A stretch of DNA of 64,000 nucleotides. Origin: Arthrobacter_E sp044748305 (GTDB lineage Bacteria > Actinomycetota > Actinomycetes > Actinomycetales > Micrococcaceae). The DNA lies in the NCBI RefSeq assembly GCF_044748305.1, contig NZ_JBIVFT010000002.1, forward strand, positions 1 to 64,000. Direction: 5' to 3'. A program made the translations under genes and the position numbers. Shown in pieces: positions 15,041 to 23,045 of the stretch. A model generated the notes under the pieces. That model ran no database searches. It worked only from the letters and a program-made list of their open reading frames with translations, and was not told where the DNA came from. Position 1 is the first letter of the stretch, and the number at the start of each line of letters is the position of its first letter.

Positions 15041-15471
15041 TAGCGGGTCCCTTCGGTGGTGGCGTCATGATCCTCGACAGGACCGACGACGGCGGCGAGA
15101 TCGCGGCCGTCGAAACATGTGCGGGTTCCGGTGTGGCAGGCGGCGCCCACCTGGTCGACGCGCACCAGCAACGCATCGCCGTCGCAGTCCAGCGCGACGG
15201 AACGCACCCACTGGACATGCCCTGAAGTGTCGCCCTTACGCCAGTATTCCTGCCGCGACCGCGACCAGAAGGTCACCCGACCAGTGCCGAGGGTCCTGCG
15301 CAGCGCCTCGTCATCCATCCAGCCGAGCATGAGGACCTCGCCACTGTCATGCTGCTGGATGATGGCGGCCACCAGGCCGTGCTCGTCGCGCTTGAGCCGG
15401 GAGGCCACTTCGGGAGCGAGTTCGGCGCCCGCGGGCGTACCGGGAAGAGGGGGAATGGGCTGTTCAGACAT
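15040..15471 (-). CDS. hisI: Phosphoribosyl-AMP cyclohydrolase
   Basis: Opens the adenine ring of phosphoribosyl-AMP in histidine synthesis. The 143-residue cyclohydrolase has no HisE domain; hisE is a separate gene at 18111. The zinc-binding CHTGTRTCF is near the C-terminus, with WSRSRQEYWRKGDTSGHVQ before it. I start it at the ATG giving MSEQPIPPLPG rather than the longer frame to 15579. It is the first gene of the trp operon, so histidine and tryptophan synthesis are linked here. Confidence 0.95.
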   Translation of the reverse strand: MSEQPIPPLPGTPAGAELAPEVASRLKRDEHGLVAAIIQQHDSGEVLMLGWMDDEALRRTLGTGRVTFWSRSRQEYWRKGDTSGHVQWVRSVALDCDGDALLVRVDQVGAACHTGTRTCFDGRDLAAVVGPVEDHDATTEGTR

Positions 15472-15614
15472 CGCCAACCAGTCTAGTACGGCACGGCTCA
15501 CCTCATGGTGCCGGGCAGTTCCATCGCCGGCTCCGGACCGGGGTGCGCGCAATGCTTCGTCTCTCAGCACGTCGTGCACGTCTCCTGACGGGCTCTCATG
15601 TTACGTTCACAGTG
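15472..15614. promoter_or_regulatory. Divergent promoter region
   Basis: A 143-base space between hisI-trp (minus) and the TIGR03085 gene (plus). On the minus strand TACTAG lies about 15 bases before the hisI ATG and could be a -10, which would give a very short leader. I see no run of Trp codons or attenuator hairpins, so a classical trp leader is not supported. Confidence 0.35.
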
Positions 15615-16256
15615 ATGCGATTCGTGGCTCCTTCCCGAGATTTCCTGGCCGAAACCCTCCTTGCGGCCGGCCCTGACGCGCCCACGCTCTGCGAAGGCTG
15701 GCAGACACGCCATCTCGCGGCTCATCTGCACGTGCGCGAGAACAAGCCGCGCCTCGCTCTCGGCCTGGCGTTCAAGGCTTTCGCCCCGAGCACCGACAAG
15801 GCCATCAACGAGCTGGCGGCGGGTCTGGACGAGGACGGATACGTCCGCTTGGTGGAGCAGTTCCGCGCCGGTCCCCCGAAGCTTTCGCCCTTCCGTGTCC
15901 CCCCGGTCGCAGAGCTGGGGAATCTGGCCGAGTTCTTCGTGCATGCCGAGGACGTTCGCCGGGCGGCCGATCGCTGGGCTCCTCGCGCCCTCGACGAGGC
16001 CTATGCCGATGCCCTCTGGACGGACGTGATCCGCCGGGCTGCTTTCCTCTACCGAGGCGTAGATCTGGGAATCGTGCTGGTACGGCCCAACGGACCACGG
16101 CACGTCGCCCGTCGCGCACCCGACTCGGTGGCGATCCTCGGCGATCCCGGGGAGCTCATGATGCACGCCTACGGCCGTGCATCGCACGCTCTCGTCTCGT
16201 TCGAAGGCCAGCCGGACGCCATCGCCCTGCTCCGGTCTGCAACCTTGGGAGCATAA
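15615..16256 (+). CDS. TIGR03085-type DinB/MDMPI-fold protein
   Basis: A 213-residue protein. The N-terminal histidine motif TRHLAAHLHVRE near residue 36 and a second histidine in FFVHAEDVRRA near residue 110 match the actinobacterial TIGR03085 family, related to mycothiol-dependent maleylpyruvate isomerase and DinB proteins with a metal site. The substrate is unknown. The start is the ATG giving MRFVAPSRD, since the upstream frame overlaps the hisI promoter. It stands alone, divergent from hisI, and ends at a perfect palindromic terminator. Confidence 0.8.
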   Translation: MRFVAPSRDFLAETLLAAGPDAPTLCEGWQTRHLAAHLHVRENKPRLALGLAFKAFAPSTDKAINELAAGLDEDGYVRLVEQFRAGPPKLSPFRVPPVAELGNLAEFFVHAEDVRRAADRWAPRALDEAYADALWTDVIRRAAFLYRGVDLGIVLVRPNGPRHVARRAPDSVAILGDPGELMMHAYGRASHALVSFEGQPDAIALLRSATLGA

Positions 16257-16286
16257 GCCCCCACCAGCACCTGCACGCACGTATCT

Positions 16287-16330
16287 GCATGAGGGAGGGG
16301 CCCGCCGTACGGCGGGCCCCTCCCTCATGC
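16287..16330. terminator. Perfect 44-base palindrome, bidirectional terminator
   Basis: Arms 16287-16308 and 16309-16330 are exact reverse complements with no spacer. The element lies between two convergent genes (TIGR03085 ending 16256 and hisF ending 16336), where a shared terminator is expected. There is no T-run on either side, so termination would depend on the very stable stem. Confidence 0.7.
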
Positions 16331-16335
16331 AATGG

Positions 16336-17115
16336 TCACCTGACCTCGTATCCGGCGTTCCTGATCGCGGCCTTGACCTGGGCGATCATGTCATCCGGTC
16401 CGAAATGGAACATCGACGCCGCCAGTACGGCGTCCGCTCCGGCGGCTATCGCCGGCGGGAAATGTTCCGGGACACCGGCTCCTCCCGAAGCGATCAGCGG
16501 GATGTTCACGGCCGCACGGACGGCCCGGATCATCTCCAGATCGAAGCCGTCCTTAGTGCCGTCCGCATCGATGGAATTCAGCAGGATCTCACCTACTCCG
16601 CGATCAGCGGCCTCCTTCGCCCACGCGATGGCATCGATACCGGTGCCCCGGCGCCCGCCATGAGTGGTCACCTCGAAACCGGACGGGGTCGTCGGCCCCT
16701 CCTCGGGATGAACCCGGCGGGCGTCGACCGACAGCACCAGGACCTGGGAGCCGAAATGACGGGTGATCTCGTCGATCACCTCCGGCCGGGCGACCGCCGC
16801 GGTGTTGATGGACGCCTTGTCCGCACCGAAGCGCAGCAGCTTGTCGACCTCGGCCACGCCGCGGACGCCGCCACCCACAGTGAGCGGGATGAAGACCTCC
16901 TCAGCGGTACGGCGCACGACGTCGAAGGTCGTCTCACGATTGCCGGAGCTGGCCGTGACGTCCAGGAAGGTGAGCTCATCGGCTCCAGCCCGGTCGTAAC
17001 GGTGGGCGAGTTCCACTGGATCGCCTGCATCGCGCAGGCCTTTGAAGTTGACGCCCTTGACGACGCGTCCGGCGTCGACATCGAGGCAGGGAATGACACG
17101 GATGGCGACTGCCAT
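16336..17115 (-). CDS. hisF: Imidazole glycerol phosphate synthase, cyclase subunit
   Basis: Together with the HisH glutaminase (not in this window) it makes imidazole glycerol phosphate and AICAR, joining histidine and purine metabolism. The 259-residue (beta/alpha)8 product starts MAVAIRVIPCLDVDAGRVVKG with the catalytic Asp. It has FLDVTAS and the phosphate-binding IPLTVGGGVR and IPLIASGGAG loops. It lies 28 bases after hisG on the same strand and is probably in the same transcript. Length is standard. Confidence 0.97.
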   Translation of the reverse strand: MAVAIRVIPCLDVDAGRVVKGVNFKGLRDAGDPVELAHRYDRAGADELTFLDVTASSGNRETTFDVVRRTAEEVFIPLTVGGGVRGVAEVDKLLRFGADKASINTAAVARPEVIDEITRHFGSQVLVLSVDARRVHPEEGPTTPSGFEVTTHGGRRGTGIDAIAWAKEAADRGVGEILLNSIDADGTKDGFDLEMIRAVRAAVNIPLIASGGAGVPEHFPPAIAAGADAVLAASMFHFGPDDMIAQVKAAIRNAGYEVR

Positions 17116-17143
17116 GCTTCCTCCTGTTCGCTCGCGTCCGGGG

Positions 17144-17986
17144 TCAGATCCGGCAGGCGTGGATGCCGCTGACCAGGATGGCCCGTGCTCCCAGTTCGTA
17201 GAGCTCGTCCATGATCTGGTTCGTGGACTTCTTCAGCACCATGGAGCGCACGGCGACCCAGTCCGAGTCCCGCAGGGGCGAGACGGTCGGAGACTCCAGA
17301 CCCGGGGTCAGGGCGGCGGCCTCCTCGACCAGGTCTTTGCGGATGTCATAATCCAGCAGCACGTACTGGCGTGCCACGAGAACACCCTGAAGGCGTCGGA
17401 TGAGAACGTCGACGGCTGCATTGCGCTCGCCCGGACGTCCGATCAGCACCGCCTCGGACTTCAGGATCGGCTCCCCGAAGATCTCCATGCCGGCGGTCTT
17501 GAGCGTATTGCCGGTCTCCACGACGTCGGCGATGGCATCGGCCACACCCAGCCGGACTGAGGACTCCACTGCGCCGTCGAGCCGGACGACCCGGGCATCG
17601 ATGCCTCGCTCGGCGAGATAGTCACGCAGGAGTCCGTCGTAGCTCGTGGCCAGTCGTTTGCCGGCCAGCTGGGAGATCTCCTGGAAGTCACCGACGGGAC
17701 CTGCGAAGCGGAAGGTGGACGCCGCGAAGCCGAGCTTCAGCAGTTCCTCGGCCTCAACCTGCGCGTCGAGCAGGAGATCGCGTCCGGTGATGCCGACGTC
17801 GAGCGTGCCCTGCCCCACATAGACGGCGATGTCGCGGGGCCGGAGGAAGAAGAACTCCACGTCGTTGTCGGGATCGACCATGACCAGTTCACGGTTGTCA
17901 CGCCGCTGCCGGTAACCGGCCTCGGCGAGTATGGCGGCGGCGGCTTCCGAGAGGGAGCCCTTGTTGGGGACTGCTACACGCAACAT
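17144..17986 (-). CDS. hisG: ATP phosphoribosyltransferase (long form)
   Basis: First step of histidine synthesis: ATP plus PRPP gives phosphoribosyl-ATP, normally feedback-inhibited by histidine. I choose the ATG giving MLRVAVPNKGSLSEAA (280 residues), because this is the family N-terminus; ATGs at 17998 and 18016 are in frame. The size and the C-terminal ~75-residue regulatory domain identify the long, HisZ-independent form. The ADVVETGNTLK segment is the PRPP-binding region. hisE lies upstream on the same strand. Confidence 0.94.
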   Translation of the reverse strand: MLRVAVPNKGSLSEAAAAILAEAGYRQRRDNRELVMVDPDNDVEFFFLRPRDIAVYVGQGTLDVGITGRDLLLDAQVEAEELLKLGFAASTFRFAGPVGDFQEISQLAGKRLATSYDGLLRDYLAERGIDARVVRLDGAVESSVRLGVADAIADVVETGNTLKTAGMEIFGEPILKSEAVLIGRPGERNAAVDVLIRRLQGVLVARQYVLLDYDIRKDLVEEAAALTPGLESPTVSPLRDSDWVAVRSMVLKKSTNQIMDELYELGARAILVSGIHACRI

Positions 17987-18110
17987 GGAATCAAGCATCT
18001 TTCGTCGAGAGGGCATGAAGCCCGAAATGTTCTGTCAGACTTGAGCCGTTCTCCGCACTCGGGGGCGCAGGAAGAACAGCGCCGGCCGCTTGGCGCTGAG
18101 CGCCGAGCGG

Positions 18111-18374
18111 CTATAGATGCTTGTAAACGTCCTCGAGACGCAGACCTTTGGCGATCATCAGGACCTGCAGGTGGTACAGCAGCTGCGAGATCTCCTCGGC
18201 AGCAGCCTCATCGGACTCGTACTCCGCCGCCATCCAGACTTCGGCGGCCTCTTCCACAACCTTCTTGCCGATCCCGTGGACGCCCGAGTCCAGTTCCGCG
18301 ATGGTGCGGGAACCTTCGGGCCGGGTGACGGCCTTTTCGCTCAATTCAGCGAAGAGCGCCTCGAAATTCTTCAC
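18111..18374 (-). CDS. hisE: Phosphoribosyl-ATP pyrophosphatase
   Basis: Hydrolyses phosphoribosyl-ATP to phosphoribosyl-AMP, the second histidine step. The 87-residue all-alpha product has the MazG-like metal motif KKVVEEAAEVWMAA and ends with the typical GLRLEDVYKHL. It is separate from hisI, which heads the trp operon. The gap to hisG is about 124 bases, so hisE-hisG are neighbours but may be separated by a processing or promoter site. Confidence 0.96.
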   Translation of the reverse strand: MKNFEALFAELSEKAVTRPEGSRTIAELDSGVHGIGKKVVEEAAEVWMAAEYESDEAAAEEISQLLYHLQVLMIAKGLRLEDVYKHL

Positions 18375-18397
18375 GGCTCTACCCTACTGTGAACCGG

Positions 18398-18424
18398 CGC
18401 CCCGGCCCGAAACGGGCCGGGGCG
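18398..18424 (-). terminator. Hairpin after ribH
   Basis: Perfect 12-base arms (18398-18409 and 18413-18424) with an AAA loop, about 50 bases past the ribH stop and before hisE. No T-run follows on the minus strand. It probably separates the rib genes from the his genes, as a weak terminator or an RNA 3'-end stabiliser. Confidence 0.5.
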
Positions 18425-18476
18425 TTACGTCGCACACCGGAGTGATCTCGGCCACGACGTCATCTGAAGTCACGCT

Positions 18477-18959
18477 TCAGGCGCCGAGCGCCCGCAGCGT
18501 CAGGGCGGTTACGACGGCTGCCTCCAGCGCCTCCCGGCCCTTGTCCTCAGCAGAACCGGGCAGACCCGCGCGGTCCAGCGCCTGTTGCTCGTTATCGCAG
18601 GTGAGCACCCCGAAACCGATCGGAACCCCACTGGTCACGGAGACCTGGGTCAGCCCTTCGGTGGCCGCCTGGCAGACGTACTCGAAGTGCGGGGTCCCTC
18701 CGCGGATCACCACGCCGAGCGCCACGAGGACGTCGTAGTGCGGGGCCAGCCGGGCGGCCGCGACGCTGAGTTCGAAAGTACCGGGAACGGTGACGACCGT
18801 CGGCTCGGGCAGACCGGCGTCCTTGGCCGCGGCCGAGGCGCCGGCGAGCAGGCCGTCCATGACCTCGCGGTGCCAGCTGGCCGCGATGACCGCCACTTTC
18901 AGAGGCTCGCCGCTCGCCGTCGCATCGACGACCAGTGCGGGGGCTCCGTGTCCACTCAT
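18477..18959 (-). CDS. ribH: Lumazine synthase
   Basis: Condenses the RibD product with dihydroxybutanone phosphate to 6,7-dimethyl-8-ribityllumazine. The 160-residue product has the N-terminal VAVIAASWH segment, VPGTFELSVAAARLA near residue 60, GVVIRGGTPHFEYV with the active-site His, and a C-terminal FGVLTCDNEQQALDRAG. It is the last gene of the riboswitch-controlled rib operon, 40 bases after ribA. It probably assembles into the usual pentamer or icosahedral shell. Confidence 0.96.
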   Translation of the reverse strand: MSGHGAPALVVDATASGEPLKVAVIAASWHREVMDGLLAGASAAAKDAGLPEPTVVTVPGTFELSVAAARLAPHYDVLVALGVVIRGGTPHFEYVCQAATEGLTQVSVTSGVPIGFGVLTCDNEQQALDRAGLPGSAEDKGREALEAAVVTALTLRALGA

Positions 18960-18999
18960 GATTCACTCACTTTCGATGTGCTGTGCTGCATGCTCGGCA

Positions 19000-19656
19000 T
19001 CAGGCGCTCCCGTTTTCGAGTTCGACGTCCTCGACTCCGAGGCTCAAGCGGTGCGCCATGCGGTCCTTCTTGGTCTGCAAGTAGCGCAGGTTTTCGTCGC
19101 GGCTCGGCACCTCGGTGGGTACCATCTCGACGACGCGGACGCCGGCGGCCGCGAGCCGCTGCTCCTTGTCCGGATTGTTGCTCAGCAGCCTGATCTCGTT
19201 CAGGCCCATCTCCGCGAGGATCTGAGCCGCCGCCTTGTAGCACCGTGCATCCACGGGCAGGCCGAGCTGTTCGTTGGCCTCGACCGTGTCGAATCCGGCC
19301 TCCTGCAGCGCGTAGGCCTTGATCTTGTTGGCCAGGCCGATCCCACGGCCTTCCTGCCCGCGGAGGTAGAGCAGAGTGCCGCCCTGCTCGCGAATCAGGT
19401 TCAGGGCGAGAGCCAATTGCTCACCGCAATCGCAACGGTAGGAGCCGAACACGTCTCCGGTCAGGCATTCGGAGTGCAGACGCACCAGAGGCGCCTGCCC
19501 GTCGCTCGGCTGGTTCGGGGAACTGACGGCCAGGTGCTCCACTCCGGTGGCCTCATCGGTCCACGCCTGGGCCACGAATTCGCCGAAGGCCGTGGGCAGC
19601 TTCACAATCGGGCCGCCGCTGACGGGGTGCTTCCCACCACGGTGTTCGGTGCTCAT
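19000..19656 (-). CDS. ribA: GTP cyclohydrolase II
   Basis: Opens GTP to the first riboflavin precursor with release of formate and pyrophosphate. The 218-residue product has the zinc cysteines in SECLTGDVFGSYRCDCGEQL near residue 65, the RGQEGRGIGL loop and YALQEAGFDTVEANEQLG. The start ATG overlaps the ribB stop by four bases (ATGA). Many actinobacteria carry RibB and RibA as one fused protein; here they are two coupled genes, with both proteins complete. Confidence 0.95.
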   Translation of the reverse strand: MSTEHRGGKHPVSGGPIVKLPTAFGEFVAQAWTDEATGVEHLAVSSPNQPSDGQAPLVRLHSECLTGDVFGSYRCDCGEQLALALNLIREQGGTLLYLRGQEGRGIGLANKIKAYALQEAGFDTVEANEQLGLPVDARCYKAAAQILAEMGLNEIRLLSNNPDKEQRLAAAGVRVVEMVPTEVPSRDENLRYLQTKKDRMAHRLSLGVEDVELENGSA

Positions 19657-20327
19657 TGTTCCTCCTCTAGTTCCACCATGCCGTGCCGTTCACGCCGACT
19701 CCCGTCCTCGGACAGGTGCTCGATCAGATCCGCGATGGACACCAACGGGCAGCCATGTGTGGCCGCGAAGTCCCGCAAGGCGTCCAGACGCATCATCTCA
19801 CCGTCGTCATGGACGATCTCGGCGATCACGCCCGCTTCCGACACGCCGGCGAGCCGGCAGAGATCCACTGCGGCTTCCGTGTGTCCGGGACGGACGAGCA
19901 CTCCCCCTTCAACAGCACGCAACGGAAAAATATGCCCTGGCCTGGTCAGATCCTCTGCGCGGCTCTCCTCGGATGCCAGGAGACGGACCGTGCGGGCCCG
20001 GTCCGTGGCCGAAATGCCGGTGCTGATCCCCGCGGCCGCGTCGCAGCTGACCGTGTAGGCGGTGCCTTTCGCGTCCTGGTTGTCCTCCACCATCGGAGGC
20101 AGCGCCAGCCGCTCGGCCTGCCGACCGGTCAACGGTGCGCAGATCACGCCGGAGCTGTACCGGATGGTCCATCCCATGAGGGCGGGCGTGGCGAACTCCG
20201 CCGCGAAGATGATGTCGCCCTCGTTCTCCCGGTCCTCATCATCCACCACGACGACGGCGCGTCCGGCCGCGATCGCCTTCACCGCGTCGTCGATCGGGTC
20301 CAGTCCGCCGTGCCTCGAGCCGTTCAC
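19653..20327 (-). CDS. ribB: 3,4-Dihydroxy-2-butanone 4-phosphate synthase
   Basis: Makes the four-carbon precursor of the lumazine ring from ribulose 5-phosphate. The 224-residue product has the acidic metal loop DDEDRENEGDI near residue 32, the RPGHTEAAVDLCRLAG motif near 155 and EIVHDDGEMMR near 180. The start overlaps the ribE stop (ATGA). The C-terminus runs about 20 residues past the core into an acidic tail where a RibBA fusion would carry its linker, which fits an ancestral fusion being split, though this is inference. Confidence 0.94.
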   Translation of the reverse strand: MNGSRHGGLDPIDDAVKAIAAGRAVVVVDDEDRENEGDIIFAAEFATPALMGWTIRYSSGVICAPLTGRQAERLALPPMVEDNQDAKGTAYTVSCDAAAGISTGISATDRARTVRLLASEESRAEDLTRPGHIFPLRAVEGGVLVRPGHTEAAVDLCRLAGVSEAGVIAEIVHDDGEMMRLDALRDFAATHGCPLVSIADLIEHLSEDGSRRERHGMVELEEEQ

Positions 20328-20944
20328 GACAGTCCCCTGTCCAGGAACGCCAGCAGCCGCTCCGCGTACTTGGCGAGCACATCCACTTCGAGGTTGACTC
20401 CCTCACCAGGGCGCTTGGCCCCGAGGCCCGTCTCCGCCAGGGTGATGGGGATCAGGCCGACCTCGAACCACTGCTCCGGCGCGTCCGCAGGGCTGACGGC
20501 GGTCACCGTGAGGGAGACGCCGTCGATCGCGATCGAACCCTTCTCCGCGATATACCGTGCGAGCTGTGCCGGGACGCTGAAGCGCAGGCGATCCCAGGTT
20601 CCCTGGTTCTCCCGTTCCAGCAGAGCACCCACTCCATCGACGTGGCCTTGGACCACGTGTCCGTCCAGACGCCCACCCGCGGGGACGCAGCGTTCCAGAT
20701 TCACCAGGTCGCCCGCCTTGAGGCTTCCGGTGGTGGTGCGGTCCAGGGTCTCCCCCATCACGTCGACATCGATCCGTCCGCCCTCACGGGTGATGGCTGT
20801 CAGGCATACCCCGTTGACGGCTATCGAGCCGCCGAGCCCGAGGTCGTCTGCCAGGGTCGGCACATCCAGTGTCAGGACCGCGCTGCCCTGCTGCTGTTCG
20901 AGCGCGACGACCGTGCCGCGTTCGGCGATGATTCCAGTGAACAT
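20324..20944 (-). CDS. ribE: Riboflavin synthase (alpha chain)
   Basis: Dismutates two lumazines to riboflavin. The 206-residue product contains the two expected lumazine-binding repeats, the first starting MFTGIIAERGTV and the second around residue 100 after the HVVQGHVDGVG segment. I start it at that ATG because MFTGII is the family N-terminus and GAGGAG lies about 8 bases upstream; the frame to 21046 overlaps ribD and is ignored. It sits between ribD (11-base gap) and ribB (overlap). Confidence 0.96.
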   Translation of the reverse strand: MFTGIIAERGTVVALEQQQGSAVLTLDVPTLADDLGLGGSIAVNGVCLTAITREGGRIDVDVMGETLDRTTTGSLKAGDLVNLERCVPAGGRLDGHVVQGHVDGVGALLERENQGTWDRLRFSVPAQLARYIAEKGSIAIDGVSLTVTAVSPADAPEQWFEVGLIPITLAETGLGAKRPGEGVNLEVDVLAKYAERLLAFLDRGLS

Positions 20945-20955
20945 CGTGTTGCTCC

Positions 20956-22026
20956 TCAATTCCCCGCCGTGGCCGGCTGAAGGTGAAGCCGCAGATCGCG
21001 GCCGAGATGACGGACGGCACCGCCGTCGGAGTGGTCCCAGTCCCACGACTGTGCGTCGGAGAGGGTGTGAACGCCGATTCCGGCGACGGAACTCTTGCCC
21101 GCGCCCAGGAGGGTCGGCGCCTGGTACATCACGAGTTCGTCGACCAGCCCGGCGCCGAGGAAGGCGCTGATGATCCGGCTTCCGCCCTCCACCATGAGGT
21201 GCCGGACGCCGCGGTCGAACAGCATGTCGAGCGCTTCCCGGGGATCACGGGTGGGCAGATGCAGGGACCGTCCGTCGGTGCCGATCACGGCAGCCGAGCC
21301 CGGCACCGGGCTCAGTCCCATGACGGCGCGCAACGGCTGCCGGGAGGCCGGGGCACCGTCCGGCGTGCGAGCGGTGAGCCGTGGATCGTCGATCGCCACG
21401 GTCCCGGTTCCCACCAGGATCGCGTCGATGCGCTGGCGGATTCCATGGTTGTCCGCCAGCGACTCCGGGGACGAGATCCATTGGCTGGTCCCGTCCTCCG
21501 CCGCGATGCGCGCGTCGAGCGTCTGCGCGATGTGCAGGGTGACGAACGGGCGGCGCTCGACGACGGCACGGAGCCAGCGGGCGTTCAGTGCCGCCGCCTG
21601 CTCCGAGTGCAGGCCGCACTCCACGCGGAGCCCGGCCGCCCGCAGGGTTTCGGCCCCGCCTGCTGCGGGATCATGCGGATCGTCGATCGCATACACGACG
21701 CGGGAAAGACCCGCGTCGATGATCGCCTGCGCACACGGTCCGGTACGGCCCTGATGATTGCACGGTTCCAAGGTCACCACGATGGTTCCGCCGCGCACGT
21801 CGATACCCTGTTCCCTCGCCTGGGCCAGGGCGTCCGCCTCCGCATGCGGGGTGCCGGCTCCCCGGTGGTGGCCCACCATGACGACTCGTCCCTGAGGATC
21901 AAGAATCGCAGCACCCACCAGAGGGTTGGCCCCTCGCGGGCCATGCAGCGCGGCGGAAAGGGCTTCCCGCATGGCGGTGTCCTCCGCCGCAGGACGCCAG
22001 CTCGCTACCTCGTCCAGGCGGCTCAT
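20956..22026 (-). CDS. ribD: Bifunctional riboflavin deaminase/reductase
   Basis: Deaminates the GTP cyclohydrolase product and reduces its ribosyl side chain. The N-terminal cytidine-deaminase-like domain (residues 1-145) shows the zinc set HAEADALAQA and LEPCNHQGRTGPCAQAI. The C-terminal RibD_C reductase follows (ERRPFVTLHIAQTLDARIA onward, with MVEGGSRIISAFL). The product is 356 residues from the ATG that overlaps the stop of the transporter gene upstream. It is the first enzyme gene of the operon. Confidence 0.96.
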   Translation of the reverse strand: MSRLDEVASWRPAAEDTAMREALSAALHGPRGANPLVGAAILDPQGRVVMVGHHRGAGTPHAEADALAQAREQGIDVRGGTIVVTLEPCNHQGRTGPCAQAIIDAGLSRVVYAIDDPHDPAAGGAETLRAAGLRVECGLHSEQAAALNARWLRAVVERRPFVTLHIAQTLDARIAAEDGTSQWISSPESLADNHGIRQRIDAILVGTGTVAIDDPRLTARTPDGAPASRQPLRAVMGLSPVPGSAAVIGTDGRSLHLPTRDPREALDMLFDRGVRHLMVEGGSRIISAFLGAGLVDELVMYQAPTLLGAGKSSVAGIGVHTLSDAQSWDWDHSDGGAVRHLGRDLRLHLQPATAGN

Positions 22027-22718
22027 GAACGTGCTCCAACCGTCGGGCCCGACTCCTGGACGGCGGCCCGTTCCCTCCGCTGGGCACGCCACCACACGAA
22101 GAAACCGGTGAGGGTGAAGAAACCGTAGAAGATATACATCACAGCGCTGGCGTAGTACCCGGCACTGAACAGCAGCGGCACCCCGATGATGTCGACCGCC
22201 ACCCAGATGAGCCAGAACTCCGTCCAGCCCTTGGCCATTCCGAAGGTCGCGAGCAGCGATCCGACGAATGTCCAGGCGTCCGCCCAGACGGGCGGATAGG
22301 AGCCGAGCAGGCCGAAGAGCGGCGTCAGCAGACCGGTGCCGAGCAACAGTGTGATCACGAGCGCGATGCGCGTCTTCGGCGTCGCCCAGCGAGGTGTGAT
22401 GGCGACACCGTGGCTGTCAGCATCACGCAGACCCTGCCTCCAACGGACCCAGCCGAAGACCGAGACCGTGATGAACATGATCTGGCGTCCGGCCTGACCC
22501 CACAGCGTCGCAGGGGCTTCCGCACCGAATACATTGCCCAGGAACACCGTCAGAAGCAGAAGGTTGCCGATGATGCCGATGGGCCATGCCCAGACGCGGC
22601 GGCGCATGCCGCCGAGGGCGCTGGCCAAACCGAATAGATTTCCAAGGACTTCGCGTAGCAGCAGAGCCGTCCCAGCGACGGGGATCTGCGCGTCGAAGAG
22701 CCACCGCAGAAGGTCCAT
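22023..22718 (-). CDS. ribM: RibM/PnuX-type riboflavin importer (PnuC family)
   Basis: A 231-residue integral membrane protein of the PnuC fold with about seven helices, including WPIGIIGNLLLLTVFLGN and a WLIWVAVDIIG-like segment near residue 170. PnuC itself moves nicotinamide riboside, but actinobacterial members under FMN riboswitches and beside rib genes (RibM, PnuX) move riboflavin. Here the gene follows an FMN riboswitch directly and overlaps ribD by four bases, so riboflavin is the likely substrate. The start ATG has GGGTGAG just upstream. The substrate is inferred from context. Confidence 0.85.
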   Translation of the reverse strand: MDLLRWLFDAQIPVAGTALLLREVLGNLFGLASALGGMRRRVWAWPIGIIGNLLLLTVFLGNVFGAEAPATLWGQAGRQIMFITVSVFGWVRWRQGLRDADSHGVAITPRWATPKTRIALVITLLLGTGLLTPLFGLLGSYPPVWADAWTFVGSLLATFGMAKGWTEFWLIWVAVDIIGVPLLFSAGYYASAVMYIFYGFFTLTGFFVWWRAQRRERAAVQESGPTVGARS

Positions 22719-22796
22719 GTCTCACCCTTTCCAGTGAACCGCGGCGGCTCCGGGGTGACGACAAGGGCGCACGGCGTTAAAGCCGTGGCTTGCGTT

Positions 22797-22924
22797 CGTG
22801 CTTCTCCCATCCAGACTTTAACTGTCGGTACCGGAATTCCACCGGTTCAACCGTCCGATTCAGAGAATCTGACGGGTCGCGGACTATGACCGCCGGTTCG
22901 GACTTTCACCGACCCCGGAGCACG
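22797..22924 (-). ncRNA. FMN riboswitch (RFN element)
   Basis: Read on the minus strand, the conserved RFN blocks appear in order: GGGGTCGGTGAAAGTCCGA, a CGGCGGTCATAGTCCGCGA segment, GGTTGAACCGGTGGAATTCC, GGTACCGACAGT and AAAGTCTGGATGGGAGAAG, with closing pairs at the ends. It lies 78 bases before the importer gene and should lower expression of ribM-ribD-ribE-ribB-ribA-ribH when FMN is plentiful. A small stem (CACGGC/GCCGTG) lies between it and the start codon and could be part of the expression platform. Confidence 0.93.
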
Positions 22925-23045
22925 ATTATTCAAACGTTGTAGTAAGCACCGCCGCCGTCTTTCAACGAGCGGAGGCTGTCTTCCATAGTGTCATAAGTCC
23001 CGGGGCAGCGACTTCATTCCCGGGGCGGGAGGAAATATTTCCTCA
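22925..23045. promoter_or_regulatory. Upstream region of the rib operon
   Basis: A 121-base space between rpe and the riboswitch, less GC-rich than its surroundings. The rib promoter should be here. I cannot assign -35/-10 boxes with confidence, and I see no gene. Confidence 0.3.

Noticed and set aside
15472..15614. Trp leader peptide/attenuator before hisI-trp
   Set aside because: No short frame with tandem Trp codons and no alternative hairpins with a T-run.
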